Shown here: positions 26,687 to 37,732 of the stretch, one piece after another
How positions within the stretch are numbered: position 1 is the stretch's first letter
Layout: every line of letters starts with the position of its first letter
Assembly: GCF_040183065.1 (NCBI RefSeq)
Contig: NC_091117.1
Location: 99,885,001 to 99,949,000, forward strand
Reading direction: 5' to 3'
DNA length: 64,000 bases
Source of the DNA: Periplaneta americana
Taxonomy: Eukaryota; Arthropoda; Insecta; Blattodea; Blattidae
Notes under the pieces: generated by a model
Database searches by the model: none
What the model was told of the DNA's origin: nothing
The model's input: the letters and a program-made list of their open reading frames with translations, nothing else
Translations under genes and position numbers: made by a program

Positions 26687-26838
26687 TGCTGATAGCGGTT
26701 GCAGAGGATTCCAACCAGTTCTCCCACTCTGTCCTCATGCGATGGTTCAGTGTTGAGGGCAACTACAAGGTCATTGCCCTTGTTGGAGTGAATTACCAAC
26801 AGCTGATCCCTTCCTGGACTCAGACTCAGTCCTGTTAC
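26687..26838 (-). CDS. Myo1D: Unconventional myosin ID, TH1 domain exon
   Basis: 152 bp between a CCTTAG acceptor (AG at 26839-26840) and a GTAAGT donor (26681-26686). The frame gives VTGLSLSPGRDQLLVIHSNK, then GNDLVVALNTE and a DRVGELVGILCNRYQ end. The SVSPGRDQLL-V-H-type core and the GELVG-I segment are characteristic of the TH1 tail of class I myosins. It follows the exon at 37063-37203 in phase 0 and ends with CA, completed to CAG by the next exon. Expected role: binding acidic phospholipids and positioning the motor at the membrane, inferred from the family. Confidence 0.9.
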
Positions 26839-26840
26839 CT

Positions 26841-27394
26841 AAGGAATTAAAACATAATGGTTTACAAATTATTTAGAAAGAAGTATTTAATTTGATATGT
26901 GAAGCTGAAAAATGCGGATCCTGTATGAAGATGAAACAATATGACATAGAAATAACAAATGAAGAATATTTATCGAGATTCATTTTAGTTATAGAAAAGA
27001 AATTCTGAATAACACAAACTATATTAAAAGGAAAAGATCTAAGGGAAATGGCACATCACTAGTAAAATGACTAAAGCAAAGCCTTTCCTATGGCTATACT
27101 GAGAAAAACAGAAACTTACATTGGTGAAGTAGGAGAGAAGAAAGAAGGAAAATCTGAACATTAATGACTTTTCAGCTTAGCTTACAAAATGGTAGATTGA
27201 ATGCTTAGTGAATTGTGAAAAATTTAGGAGAGAGAAAATGTGAAAAGGGAAAAAATATTTCCATATTTTAAGCTAAAACATAACTGCACAAGTATGATTT
27301 CGAACCTAGCACTGAATGACAGTTAAAGTGAAGATAAACATATTACTTCTTCTATCCTCCTCTGTTAAACAAGAGGAGAATTAGAGTATGTGTG
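26841..27394. other. Intronic sequence, nothing recognised
   Basis: AT-rich; no repeat pair or coding block seen. Confidence 0.5.
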
Positions 27395-27560
27395 CACCAT
27401 GCACATCACATCTGTGATTCAAGTGCTATGGATTGGGTTCGATCCCCAGCTAGGTTATGATGGAATTTACGGTGGACAAAGCTGATGTTGCAGAGAGATT
27501 TTCTTTGGGTACTCTTCTTTCCCGCTATCATTCCACCAACACTCTCCACTTCCCTTTCAT
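27395..27560 (+). mobile_element. tRNA-derived SINE
   Basis: A clear B box GGGTTCGATCC lies at 27435-27445, preceded by a tRNA-like segment (ATTCAAGTGCTATGGATTG) and followed by GGAATTTACGGTGGACAAAG and ATTCCACCAACACTCTCC. The 3' body matches 7310-7345. A Pol III-type SINE on the plus strand. Confidence 0.7.
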
Positions 27561-27627
27561 TTTACCTATCATCTGTAACAGTAAAAATAGGCTGGGGAGT
27601 AGTACAAGTTTCCCATGCTGATACAGA

Positions 27628-27799
27628 AAGGGTTTGGGATTCTGAGTCCCTGGGGCTTATTAGGTTAATTGTGAGCGAATGGTACCTGGCTCTATCAGGA
27701 GCTGTGGCAGGCTCTTCAGGAAGGGCTTGGGACTCTGGGTCCCTAGGGCTTATCAGACTATTCGTCCACGAAGAGAGACCTGGTTCTATCAGGGGCTGA
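27628..27799 (+). repeat. Two-copy tandem repeat, 93-bp offset
   Basis: The block starting AAGGGTTTGGGATTCTGAGT (27628) recurs diverged at 27721 (AAGGGCTTGGGACTCTGGGT); both copies share GGGCTTAT and CCTGG(C/T)TCTATCAGG. The overlapping ORFs on both strands (27485-27945) follow from this repeat and show no protein family. Confidence 0.7.
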
Positions 27800-27999
27800 G
27801 CCAGATTGGCCCACCTATGAATGTCTGACACATGAATGCCATCTAGGCCACCTGTTGGACTTGGACAATCATCACATATACATATATAGGAAGCATAATG
27901 GACCAAAGTGTGCCATCCAGTTCTCATAAAGTCAAGCCAAGACAATGCGAATACACAAACAGGCGACTACATAATCGCAGTGATTAAAAAGAAGCATCC

Positions 28000-29280
28000 A
28001 GATCAATTTTTGTAGTGACAAGATGTACTAGCGATCTTTCATTTGCAGGTTAGCCACAATCAAGTGTAGTGTGTGCATTGTCTGGCAGTATTGTTTACAA
28101 TAGTGTCGATAAACATGTCTGACCAAGAATCAAACGATGACAATGGTCTCATAAATAGTGTGCTTCACACTGACAGAAAAAAAAAGCTCTTTATGTATAG
28201 TGGCCGTAATTTAAGTCTTTGAATAATTGGTACAAATTGTCCTTCTAGTAATATTTGGCTTGATAGGATGTACCCAATTACAATATCAGCGTCATTTTGC
28301 TTTGGCATGGAGCAAAGACCGTGCAAGTGATTTCAATGAAATCCATAGCGATGCTACAGACGAACAAGTGATTTATCAGTTGCAATGCATGCATCACAAT
28401 ACATTTCTGCAACAGCGATTTTTCAACTGCAGCAACAGAGAATAGCAAATATGCAAGCTGTGATCAGTTTCAGCTCATCTGAGTGCACTAAGCTATATAG
28501 TATTCGGATCTTAAATTGCAGTACAGCGCTTATGGAGTGTATTGTTGCGACTTCAACTGCAGAAGAGTGTGTGCAAGAGTGGCTTAAGCGCAACGTCACA
28601 ACTACACATTAAATATCTAAAAATTAAGTGATATAGTGTTAAAAGTTGTGTAATCAAGATGTATAAAAATTAAAGTTAAATCCATTTACCCAAGATTCAT
28701 CTGTGTAAATTATAGGTGCAAAATGGATTCTCAAATTAAGAAGAAACATTCCATAGGTAAGCTTAGGGGGAAGAAACGCAGCATTGTTATGAACGTCCTG
28801 GATTATTTTTTTAAAGACAATGAATGTGAGTAGCTCGATTAGAGAAACTGCTAAAGAGACAGGTTATTCTGAGCAAATAATATATGCTATAAGGAAGGAA
28901 CTAAAACAGGGTTTTCGCGTAAAATTTGTGATTATGACTGAAAAAAAAGTGACATTCTGCATTTTCTTATCATTCAAGTGTAGATTGAAACTTACGTACG
29001 TGGAGAGTGAATGTTTCTTTACCAAGAGTAAAAAGAAAAAGTTTCTAACGGATTTAATATAGGATTTATGACGTGTTGTGTTTTGTGCACCGAAGATTTT
29101 GCATGTGGGGTAAATTTTCATTATATTGACATTTTAACCCTTAATTACTATGTAAGACATTTTTCATTCACGCCAACAGATGCAGCTTCAAATTCTGTAC
29201 ATAACTATATATTCACGTGTTTTTATCGATTACTGTATATTTTATGGAAATGTGGCAACCTCGTTTGATTAGAAAAGGAT
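28000..29280 (+). other. Possible transposon relic with HTH-like peptide
   Basis: I do not recognise this region with certainty. Around 28724-28915 the plus strand can be read in two frames as KKHSIGKLRGKKRSIVMNVL followed by SSIRETAKETGYSEQIIYAI and RKELKQG. The second block has the look of a helix-turn-helix DNA-binding segment at the start of a DDE transposase. Upstream frames at 28227-28612 (QLQYQRHFALAWSKDRASDF, and a short Ser/Cys-rich ORF) are unidentified. No terminal repeats were found. Confidence 0.35.
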
Positions 29281-29877
29281 AGCGCTTATGGTAAAATTCA
29301 TGAGAAGGAAAGAGACGAATAGATTCCATTCTCTACTCTACTGCAATTTAAGGTTCGAATACTCTATAGAATGTCAGCTTTTCACACTGGAGAACTGCAT
29401 ACAAATCCTGGCTAGTCAAAGTGAAATTTATGTTATGCAAAGACAGTGTTTGAGGTAGATTTTCAGGGGGAATTCCAATTTTCCTTATCCGCACAGCACC
29501 ATATCATTATCATCGCTGTCGTCGTCATCTAGCTGAAACATAGATTCACCTCCCATGGTGCACTGCAGGTAATGTCGGAGATAGTTCATGATCTATTGGG
29601 ACTTTCGCTCACTGAGGTACTCAGAGAAGACTCAAAAGTGATATAAATGAAATTGAAATTACCCTACAGTAGCTTGTGTATCACTACTAATGTATTTAAA
29701 ATTGGAGTTTGTTCACAGTGCTACTTGATAGTAATTGGTTTACGATGTGTCTGTGATTGGTCACTTGTGACTCGGTCTACTAGTAGCAAACTCAAGGAAA
29801 CGTTGTCAACATGAATTGAGCAAGTATTTAATATGAAATTCTTAGGATGGATAGATACACACTCATGTTCATAGAAT
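29281..29877. other. Intronic sequence, nothing recognised
   Basis: No supported element. Confidence 0.45.
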
Positions 29878-29881
29878 TATA

Positions 29882-31034
29882 TGATGACAGTATTCACGGA
29901 ATGATATAATAGCAGAAGATTGGAACAGATTGAGAAAACAGTAAACATAACATGTACTGTATGTTGAGAATTGTTTAATTGCATTACTGTGATTCCTTCA
30001 TTTATGCTCCTTGTGAGTCTACCTCGACTCACTTATTCTCTAGTTTGCACTCCTCATGGTAAGTCTTAGAGAGAAGACGTTCATTCTACCCCTGCCTTCC
30101 ATCCTCGCCAGTAAGAAGAAACACTTGCTACTGGCCAAGCTACTTTTTCCCTGCCGATATTGCAGCACCCTGCCAGTTCAGTTTAGTCTGCAAGGGGGCG
30201 CTGGCATGGATAGTTTCCTCCCCACTCGACAGACCGGCATGATGTCACTAGTCACGTGATGGGGAGAATCCACCTATAAAACATGGTGCCAGAACCGAGA
30301 GAAGCTAGTTGCTTCCACAGTCTGGAAGCACTCACATCTCCTTCCTTACCTCTCACCCTTATAACAGTCTCGACTTATTTCCCCCCATATTCACCCCGAC
30401 TTGATCGACCCTAACTTCTCAACTCCCTCTAGAGTCGGTAAGTCGTGAATATGTTTTGTTGATCCTCTGACACTTGAGGCTTACCATTTCCCCTATCCTG
30501 AAGCATACTACAGTGTGTCCGATCCCTCGACTTCAAGGAGCTTGTTCTCAACGTTGGAAAGTCACGAGGTACGGCATGTTAGATCCCTCGATCAAGAGAA
30601 CTAACCATGTACCCGATTTTAATCTCTCTCGTTATTCTGCCCCTCTCCCCCCAACAACCTACATCAGAGCAAGCCGATTTTCTCCAGGCACTCCCGTTAC
30701 CCCTCCTTCCCTCCCGCACAACTCTTACTTTACTATCATCCATCATAACTCTCCCCGCATCGAAGCCTTAGGACGAATTTCAAAATTATCAATTTCTATC
30801 ATAACTCTCCCGTTTGCCCTACCACAGAACTGGGGAAAAAACATTTAATACTTTTCTAGTTATTTTTCAATAAACGAATGTTATTTAAAACAGTCTTTCT
30901 TTATCTTCATCATCATCCGTATCATCACTCCATCCACAAGCTACAAGTTTTCTTGTCCTGTCACTCCCATTTCCCCTCTCTACACTTCAACAACAAGGCG
31001 GAGGGACGTCAATGGAGACCAGCGCACGACAGCA
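29882..31034 (+). mobile_element. Candidate solo LTR, 1153 bp
   Basis: Starts TGATGACAG and ends CGACAGCA, flanked on both sides by tata (29878-29881 and 31035-31038). Inside are a TATA-type box (CCTATAAAAC near 30270), a long C-rich downstream leader and an AATAAA-type signal (CAATAAACGA near 30870), in the order U3, R, U5. Length nearly equals the LTRs of the full element at 40312-49411, though the sequences differ. The enclosed ORF at 30474-30848 shows no protein family and is taken as chance. The boundaries were chosen by TG..CA plus flanking repeat and need checking against a second copy. Confidence 0.55.
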
Positions 31035-31038
31035 TATA

Positions 31039-31879
31039 TTTCTTACATTGATATTATGGCAGTAATAAAGTTCTGTAAAACACTGCATAATATGTTATGT
31101 TACATAGTGATTCCATTGCCATGGAAGTGATGTACGTGGATTAACAAAATAGCTAAATCATTTCTCAATACATAGGCTCAAGACTGAACAATTACTGGTA
31201 TTTTGAAGTGTACTGAACATCTTTACTTTTGCGGATACACAGTAGCTGTGCAGAATGAAAACAGATTTTATAATATCATTTACTTTTTCTGTGTCTTGAC
31301 AACATATGGGACCATTTAGAACTTGGAATTTTTTTCAGCAATTATTAAAAATGTACACTCAATCATTTTTCTTCTCTAACTTAACCCATAGTTAAATATT
31401 CTTTTTATATTGTATTTTTATATTATCAAGGGTTCGTTGGGGGTATGGTCTCATTAAATAGTGACTTGCAAGCTAGATGGTACGGAAGTTAGTGAAATCC
31501 TGTCACGTTTGTTTATTGTCATGTGCAAAACATCAGTCAACAATCAGTTCGTGACTTTAGTAACTATTGATTGCTACCACGAGAAGAAGAGTGCAAGATG
31601 AAATGGCAGAGGAAGTCTTTAGTAATATGAATGCTTACATCTTTTGTTAGGTTTATTTATACAAACTTTAACATCTGGGTCATAACGTGGGTATACCTCT
31701 ATTTATTTGTCTATGGGTATACCAGTATGCCATTAACTACTGTTGTGATTCTGTTTCTATTGTCATGTATTCTATGGCTTGTATTCATTTTAACTGATTT
31801 CAATTTTTAATGATTATTACAATAATAATGGTGAACAAGGCAGTGATGAATCACAGTATACCTATATTTTTCCAATTCA
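31039..31879. other. Intronic sequence, nothing recognised
   Basis: No supported element. Confidence 0.45.
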
Positions 31880-32010
31880 GCATTTGCCTTTGTGACTGAG
31901 GGAAACCATGAAAAACCTATCAGATTGGCCGGCAATGGGGTTTGAACCTGGGACCTCCCAAATGCAAGTCTAGTGCATTACTTACCCCTGAGCCACCTCA
32001 CTCAGTTTGT
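31880..32010 (-). mobile_element. tRNA-derived SINE, third family
   Basis: On the minus strand a B box appears as GGTTCAAACC (plus strand GGTTTGAACC at 31939-31948), preceded by a tRNA-like segment whose plus-strand form is CCCTGAGCCACC. The body GGAAACCATGAAAAACCT is SINE-like. Confidence 0.6.
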
Positions 32011-32843
32011 CTATATATTGCAATCGTGATACTATTCATTAATAAACATGAGGACTTACGTTGCTGATCATTGCTTCTGTGCTTTGAAAGTGGAAAATTA
32101 AGTTAATTATAATTCGTATTAGATTTCTGAATTATTAATAGTTAGTTTATTAAAATAATTAGTATCCTTTAACTTTCATACACATATTGTCACTAATGTT
32201 TTCGGCATGAGTAGCCTAATAATCAAGCCCCGGATTTTTAGGTTTTAATAAAGTAAAATTTTTCAACCTACCTTTTAGGATTTTAAATCTCCTATTTAGG
32301 AATTTCTCGGTTTTTACCACCCCCCCCCCCCAAAAAAAAAGACTTCTATTAAAATATCCATTATTATAACACTAAGTCTATAAAGTAGCCTGATGATTCA
32401 TATGGCGATAATGAAATGTCTCCTGGAACTAATTACCAATATTAATACATATTAATAGTCTATTATATTATACAGCACTGTACCTTCAGCCTATTACATT
32501 ATTACACCAGCAAACTACAATGCTATTATGAAGTTACTAGGAAGATAGCAACAGTGTTGACGTCGATAGAGAGTATACTGAAAGATCCCATATGTGTTGA
32601 ACCATGTTGCATAATGAGTACCTAAGTTGTTAAAAAACTACTATTCTAAATCATTTCCGAATGCCCTACGTATTTCAGTACGAGGAGCATACTGCAGGAT
32701 TTGTTTTGATATGAGTGTTTTATCCATACTTTTGACATGATTAACATATTGTTTTAACATATGCTGTTAATAACTTGTTTCAGTACTCCATCATTATGTA
32801 GAATTGTAGGTAATTTTTCTCTTTTAACTCTGCCTTAATATGA
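32011..32843. other. Intronic sequence with a C11 tract
   Basis: Homopolymers CCCCCCCCCCC then AAAAAAAAA near 32320-32340. Otherwise nothing recognised. Confidence 0.45.
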
Positions 32844-33150
32844 TCTATAAACAGGGCTGGGCAGTATTTGAAATACATTTGTATTTTGTAATTTGTAAGG
32901 ATTTTCGAAAGTATTTTCTATTTAAATACATAAAATTGATGTATTTTGTATTTCAAATACTCAAAATACTTTCTTCTTCTTCTTCTTCTTGTCCAAGTTT
33001 TGGATTTGGATTTGAAGAACGAATTTTTGTCATATTAGCCTACCCATTTCAGATGTGCTAGCCATACACTTAATTTTCTTGCCACAACTGATTTCCTTAA
33101 TGCCATAAAGAAATCCCCAACAGCATCAAGGATCCATCACCCAACATTTG

Positions 33151-33854
33151 CTAAATTTCAGCATTATGGAATGCGTCTAGGAGACCCAAATCCTCAGAAA
33201 TTATATCAGATGTCCTGAAATATTCATTGAAGTTTCCTTCCCGAACTCGTTGGAAACTCCCGAACTCGACTAAGTTGTCGTTCTTCCCAAACATCTGCAA
33301 GGCTCTATTCTCCTCTCGGCTGATGTTGGGCTTAGGAATGGTGGCCTTGGTAACAGCCCTGGCAACTTCTCGGCGTATTTCTTCCGCGCTGTCTGGTGGG
33401 AGCTGGTGGATGGCGCCTTCAATACTGCTAATGATGTCTGCGACCGGAATTTTCTTTGGAGCGGGAGTGAAGTTGAGACCCCTGGCAAGTACTGATGTGG
33501 TGGCCTCATCTAGCTGCTGGTCGTGAGGTTGATTATGATGCGACTGGTCTCTAATGGCGGTACTGACCCTGTAGATTTGATTAGGCCTTCGAATTTCTTG
33601 GTGTGTCATTTCGTGCATCGCAGAAGAGATGCCATGCCTTGTGTGAACGAGGACTGATCCACCCTGTCCCAATCCACGGGTGAAAGTCTACTCGAGAGAG
33701 CCAGGCAGGATTCTAACAGTTTTTGGTCGATTACTGACAGCTCGAACCGGAGATGTTTAATCTGTTCTCTAACCAGCGCTAGGCTAGTGCGTCTCAATAT
33801 CTTGAGATGGATGGCTACCTGACACTGCCTCACCAAATGATAAGAAGAGGACAT
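33151..33854 (-). pseudogene. Penelope-like retroelement, N-terminal fragment
   Basis: Two overlapping minus-strand frames join near 33670. The first (33854-33606) starts MSSSYHLVRQCQVAIHL and is rich in Leu/Arg. The second (33672-33151) contains SVLARGLNFTPAPKKIPVAD and PKPNISREENRAL, matching the pattern upstream of the reverse transcriptase in Penelope-like elements (a ..GLNF.P.. segment, an I..IE helix, then KPN-S-EE-AL). The catalytic RT and GIY-YIG endonuclease parts are missing. It lies antisense inside a hAT element, so it probably inserted there. Its GC content is above the surroundings. Confidence 0.6.
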
Positions 33855-33859
33855 AGAAT

Positions 33860-34237
33860 ATGTGCGTGAAATCAGCTGGGCAGTTCTCTGCTACAGCTCC
33901 AGTCAATTCAGATTATGAAGACGATGAAAACAATTCTTATGTTTTCAACTCAAGTACAACAGATTTTGAAAAGCAAAAAGAAAAGAACTTGTCTACTGCA
34001 GAGTATGAGCTCTTACAATTCTTCAATGGCAAAGGGACAACCTTGTGCACTCTAGAGAATTACGCAACAGTGAAACAAGCTTTTATAAAGTATAATACAA
34101 GTTTGTGTTCCTCTGCGCCTGTAGAAAGATTGTTCTGTTTTGCAGGATTTATTCATTCACAAGCAAGGGGATCCTTATCTGATAAATTCTTGAGAAAGTG
34201 TTTTTTTTTTAAGGAAGCAGTTAATATTCATATGTAG
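33860..34237 (+). pseudogene. hAT transposase C-terminal block
   Basis: The 125-codon frame ends with TVKQAFIKYNTSLCSSAPVE and RLFCFAGFIHSQARGSLSD, a clear hAT C-terminal dimerisation segment (conserved pattern K-Y-N-T-x-L-xSSAPVERLFSxAG). The preceding part is acidic linker. The catalytic core upstream is missing or displaced by the Penelope-like fragment, so the protein is not functional. Confidence 0.8.
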
Positions 34238-34610
34238 CATAATTTCATTGCTGACTGGGAAAAGGAAGAATGTTCAGTTACAGTGTTTATATAAAACTTC
34301 GAGGTAAAAATACTTAGATTTTCAGTAATATTCTTATTTCTTTATATATTGTATCGAGTATTTGAAATACAAATGTATTTTGGTTAATTTTTTAAAAGTA
34401 TTTTGTATTTATATTACAAATACTATTCTTTGAAGTATTTTGTATTTGTATTTGAAATACTTGGATGTCAGTATTTTGCCCAGCCCTGTCTATAAATACA
34501 ATATGTCTATCCATGTCAGGGGGGTATTTACAAATTTTGGGCCCCTAGGCTAGTGTAGTTTTAGGGCCCCCTCATTATTACTATTATTTATTAATGACTA
34601 AGTGTTATGT

Positions 34611-34641
34611 GACTACCACTACCACTACCACTACCACTACT
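34611..34641 (+). repeat. (CCACTA)n short tandem repeat
   Basis: About five units of CCACTA. Confidence 0.85.
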
Positions 34642-34704
34642 GCTAAATACTCAATATTAAAATTAAAATAATAGCATAGCAGAAAATACAAAAGTATTTA
34701 GGTC

Positions 34705-34763
<59 letters not shown>
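34705..34763 (+). repeat. (ATT)n microsatellite
   Basis: About 19 units. Confidence 0.95.
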
Positions 34764-34765
<2 letters not shown>

Positions 34766-35929
34766 TTTTTTATAGACGCCTTTGGAACTTTCTGAAGCAC
34801 TCTCGAAAACTTTTTTTCTTTCTCTTTTTTGAGTTTCCGTTTATATGACCCATTTGCACTATGCATCAACTGCATTTTTTCACACGCCCATAAGTGACTA
34901 CTAACCTACGAACTAGGTAGGTATATTTAGGCCCTATGAAATTTAACATGTTAACATGTTAACATAAAACGAAAAAAGTGATATTTCGAAAGTAACAAGA
35001 TAGCAACAAAATAGGTTCAAACCTAAGAATCTGGAGCTTAGAACCTGGCTACTGGGATGTTTATTTGAGTGATGTTTATCATAATCAACACCCAGAGTCA
35101 TGAAGGTCACATTCCTTCTGCTCGTCTTTTCCTGAGTAACCAATAATAACCAGTCTGATCACAGTTAAGTAGCTCTGTGGGCAGAAGGCCTAAATTTCAG
35201 TGTATCACTCTAAGAGGAGGATGCTTGAAGTCAATTCATGAGAATCAGAATACTTACCAATGCTAGGAAAATTGTATATCGACTATTCATGAGGAGAGAC
35301 ACTCACATGTATACATGTACTCACGAATGCAGAAACATGCGTACACATGTATTGATACGAGTATGTATGAAATTTTTAAAAGTTACCAGAATTCAATAAA
35401 ACAGTGAATACAAGACATTTGTTTCTGACAAAAAATTATGGAACATTATGCATAAACCTTATACAGAGAATCTCAATCAGGTATTGGCTGGCTCCATGCA
35501 AACAAGAGGCAAGAGCTGCCGACAGATCAACTCTTGGCATTCTTGGTCCGTTATCTCCCCACTCAATGCATAATAAGTATGAAGTCAGTCTTATCAGTCA
35601 GTGTGTTTGGGCTACAGTGCATTGACAATAGCACTCCATGTGTAGGTGTCTTTAATATTATTGTGTGTGAATTAAAATTAATTTATTTAAACACCAGCCC
35701 ACAAGTTAACACCAGAACAGTAAATTTTTGCATATGACACTTGTATGAAAACAGAGTCTTGAGAGAAATGTGTAGGTAATTTGTAGAGCAATTCCCTGGC
35801 ATTCTGGTTTCACACACAGATACTATAAGAAAAATTATTCTTAATTTAGGAAAATAGGCTCAAAATGACAGAAATCTTAAGCAAAAAGATGTGCTCTAAA
35901 GGAAGAAAGACTTTAATGAAATTGGAGAA
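34764..35929. other. Intronic sequence, nothing recognised
   Basis: A short perfect tandem AACATGTTAACATGTTAACAT lies near 34947-34964; nothing else supported. Confidence 0.45.
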
Positions 35930-36460
35930 TCAGAGTATTCTCCAAAGGAAACTCTATGTCGTGTTTCACAGGAAGTAGAAGTTTAAGAAGCTCAGCCCTT
36001 AGAGCTAAAATTGAAGTCTTATAAAGATGACAATAGTACACAAATTACAATCACATGACAATGTAAGTCATGTGATTTTCTCTAATTGGGTTTGCAGAAT
36101 ATTGCAGATGGTATTATTGATCAGTATTTAATCATTTTCTCAGATGAGGCTTGGTTTAATTTGCATGGTTCTGTTTGTTCACAAAACTATAGACACTGGA
36201 GCACAGAAAATTCCCGATTAATTCACGAATTTCCCCTTCATGATGAAAGAACTAGTGTGTCGTATGCTATAACTGCAATATGAATAATAGGGCTCATATT
36301 TTATGAAAATATAGTAAATGGACATAAATGTACTTTGCAGAAATAGTGCCAGTGAGTCTTAGTCGATAACAGAAAGGTTTTAGATGACAGAATAATTTCT
36401 AGAGGTTATACCCCACACTTTCTCCGAATCTTACCATGTGCAACTTTCATTTGTGGGGAA
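35930..36460 (+). pseudogene. Decayed mariner/IS630-type transposase
   Basis: The frame at 36086-36283 reads FSDEAWFNLHGSVCSQNYRH followed by WSTENSRLIHEFPLHDERTS and VSYAITA. The catalytic DEAWF..G.V.SQN.R.W..EN pattern, then PLHD..V.V..AIS, is that of a Tc1/mariner-superfamily transposase common in insects. After a TGA the family pattern continues as IIGLIFYENIVNGHK. The N- and C-terminal parts are not legible and no terminal repeats were found. Confidence 0.7.
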
Positions 36461-36505
36461 CCCTAAATAATAAGAGTCTAAAGATATAACCATCACACTC
36501 TAGAT

Positions 36506-36666
36506 CAGTGGTGACCAACTAGTGCTCTTTGTGCAAGAGCACTTTTTGCTCCAGACAAGCAGTATGTGAGAACAGATCATCCCAATGCTTGCAATACCAC
36601 CACTGCTCTTTTTTGCACGTGAGCGCACACAGTACTTCGTAAGAGCAGCTGAGTTGGTTACCACTA
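36506..36666. mobile_element. Short hAT-like MITE, 161 bp
   Basis: Ends CAGTGGTGACCAACTAGTGC and, reversed, TAGTGGTAACCAACTCAGCT. Flanks ctctagat (36498-36505) and ctatggat (36667-36674) match at 6 of 8. Nearly all of it is shared with the two ends of the 775-bp element at 16245-17019, without that element's middle. Confidence 0.65.
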
Positions 36667-36674
36667 CTATGGAT

Positions 36675-37062
36675 GAACTGAAAGACAATATAACGAATTC
36701 CAAAAGCAGAACTTTTGCATGTGAATTATAACTTATCAGAAAACGTCAGGAATTCTTACATGCAAATGGAAGTCACTTTGAAATTATGTGCATACTTTTG
36801 TTAATCAAGTTCTATGATAGTTGAATATATGCGGAGATAATGAACTGGAATGTTGGGAGTTGGTCGGTGGGCAGTTGTTGCTGCTTGCATGATATGTGAC
36901 TGAGAGTCTCTGTAGGTAACAAACGTGATACATAATCGCAGGTGCTTCTTCTCATAAAACTTAGGCTCATCAAGTGAAGCAGACCTATCTTGTTTCCGTA
37001 ATTATAAATCTGGTTGCTGCATACCACATTTACAACATACATTAAATAAAAATACTATATAC
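36675..37062. other. Intronic sequence, nothing recognised
   Basis: Short stretch before the myosin exon; no element seen. Confidence 0.5.
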
Positions 37063-37203
37063 CTCATGAATTGGTGATCCTTTCTTCATGGCTTTGAATT
37101 TCTTGGTTTCCAGCTTATAGATAGCGCTGTCTGTTACTAGAAGAGCTCGATCTGCACATTTGTTGAAACGATTTGTTTTCTGGATGTACGATGAAAACAA
37201 CAC
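37063..37203 (-). CDS. Myo1D: Unconventional myosin ID, TH1 domain exon
   Basis: 141 bp, 47 whole codons, between a TTTACAG acceptor (AG at 37204-37205) and a GTATAT donor. The peptide begins VLFSSYIQKTNRFNKCADRA and goes on LLVTDSAIYKLETKKFKAM with KKGSPIHE. The K-x-NRFNK-x-x-RALLVTD-x-x-IYKL pattern marks the PH-like core of the class I myosin TH1 domain, where basic residues contact membrane phospholipids. Phase is 0 at both ends, so the exon joins its neighbours cleanly. The upstream intron is 12.5 kb and contains the LTR retrotransposon. Confidence 0.92.
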
Positions 37204-37732
37204 CTGTAAAACATATATTCAATTTAAGCTTCAGAATATTAATTTTATTAATATATTGCTGAACTGTATCATTCTCCTATATATAAGATAAAGTGTGTAT
37301 TGTACAATATTAAATCTATTGACGTAGACCTATATCTCGTCTTATAAAAGAAAACATATTTCCCAATTTCAGAAAGGTACGGAAAAGAACCAATATCGCG
37401 CACAATATAAATATTGCTTCACTATTTTTTTAGTATAAATTTATATTCATTAACAAATAATGGGTAATTATTTCATTTTATATATTTATGCCTATAACGA
37501 CTAAAAGTGTATTATGTGTGTTTCTAGCTTTTAATTATATTTTCATAAACAATCTCATAGGTACAAAATTGTTGTTAAAATATTTAAAAAATATTTGTCA
37601 GATTGTAATACTTCAGAAATGAGAAATGTTTGTAATCAGGGGTGTAATTGTGCCAGGGTGCCACTTGATACTTTTTTCTGCAACCTGGGAGCACCCTGCT
37701 TCTTTATTTTTACATTTAAAAATAATAAATAT

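Larger units (their letters stand above)
32852..34488 (+). mobile_element. hAT element with perfect 8-bp target duplication
   Basis: Ends CAGGGCTGGGCAGTATTTGA and, reversed, CAGGGCTGGGCAAAATACTG; flanks tctataaa at 32844-32851 and 34489-34496 are identical. Subterminal zones are packed with GTATTTTGTATTTG-type motifs on both sides. A hAT C-terminal coding block remains near the right end (33860-34237). A Penelope-like fragment on the opposite strand occupies 33151-33858. Confidence 0.85.

Noticed and set aside
27485..27945. ORFs of 104 and 127 codons on opposite strands
   Set aside because: Both are explained by the SINE body and the two-copy tandem repeat at 27628-27799; no domain.
30474..30848. 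124-codon Pro/Ser-rich ORF
   Set aside because: Lies in the C-rich leader part of a candidate solo LTR; composition alone explains the open frame.
34511..34560. CAGGGGGGTATTTAC, like a hAT terminus
   Set aside because: No partner end or 8-bp duplication found downstream within a plausible distance.
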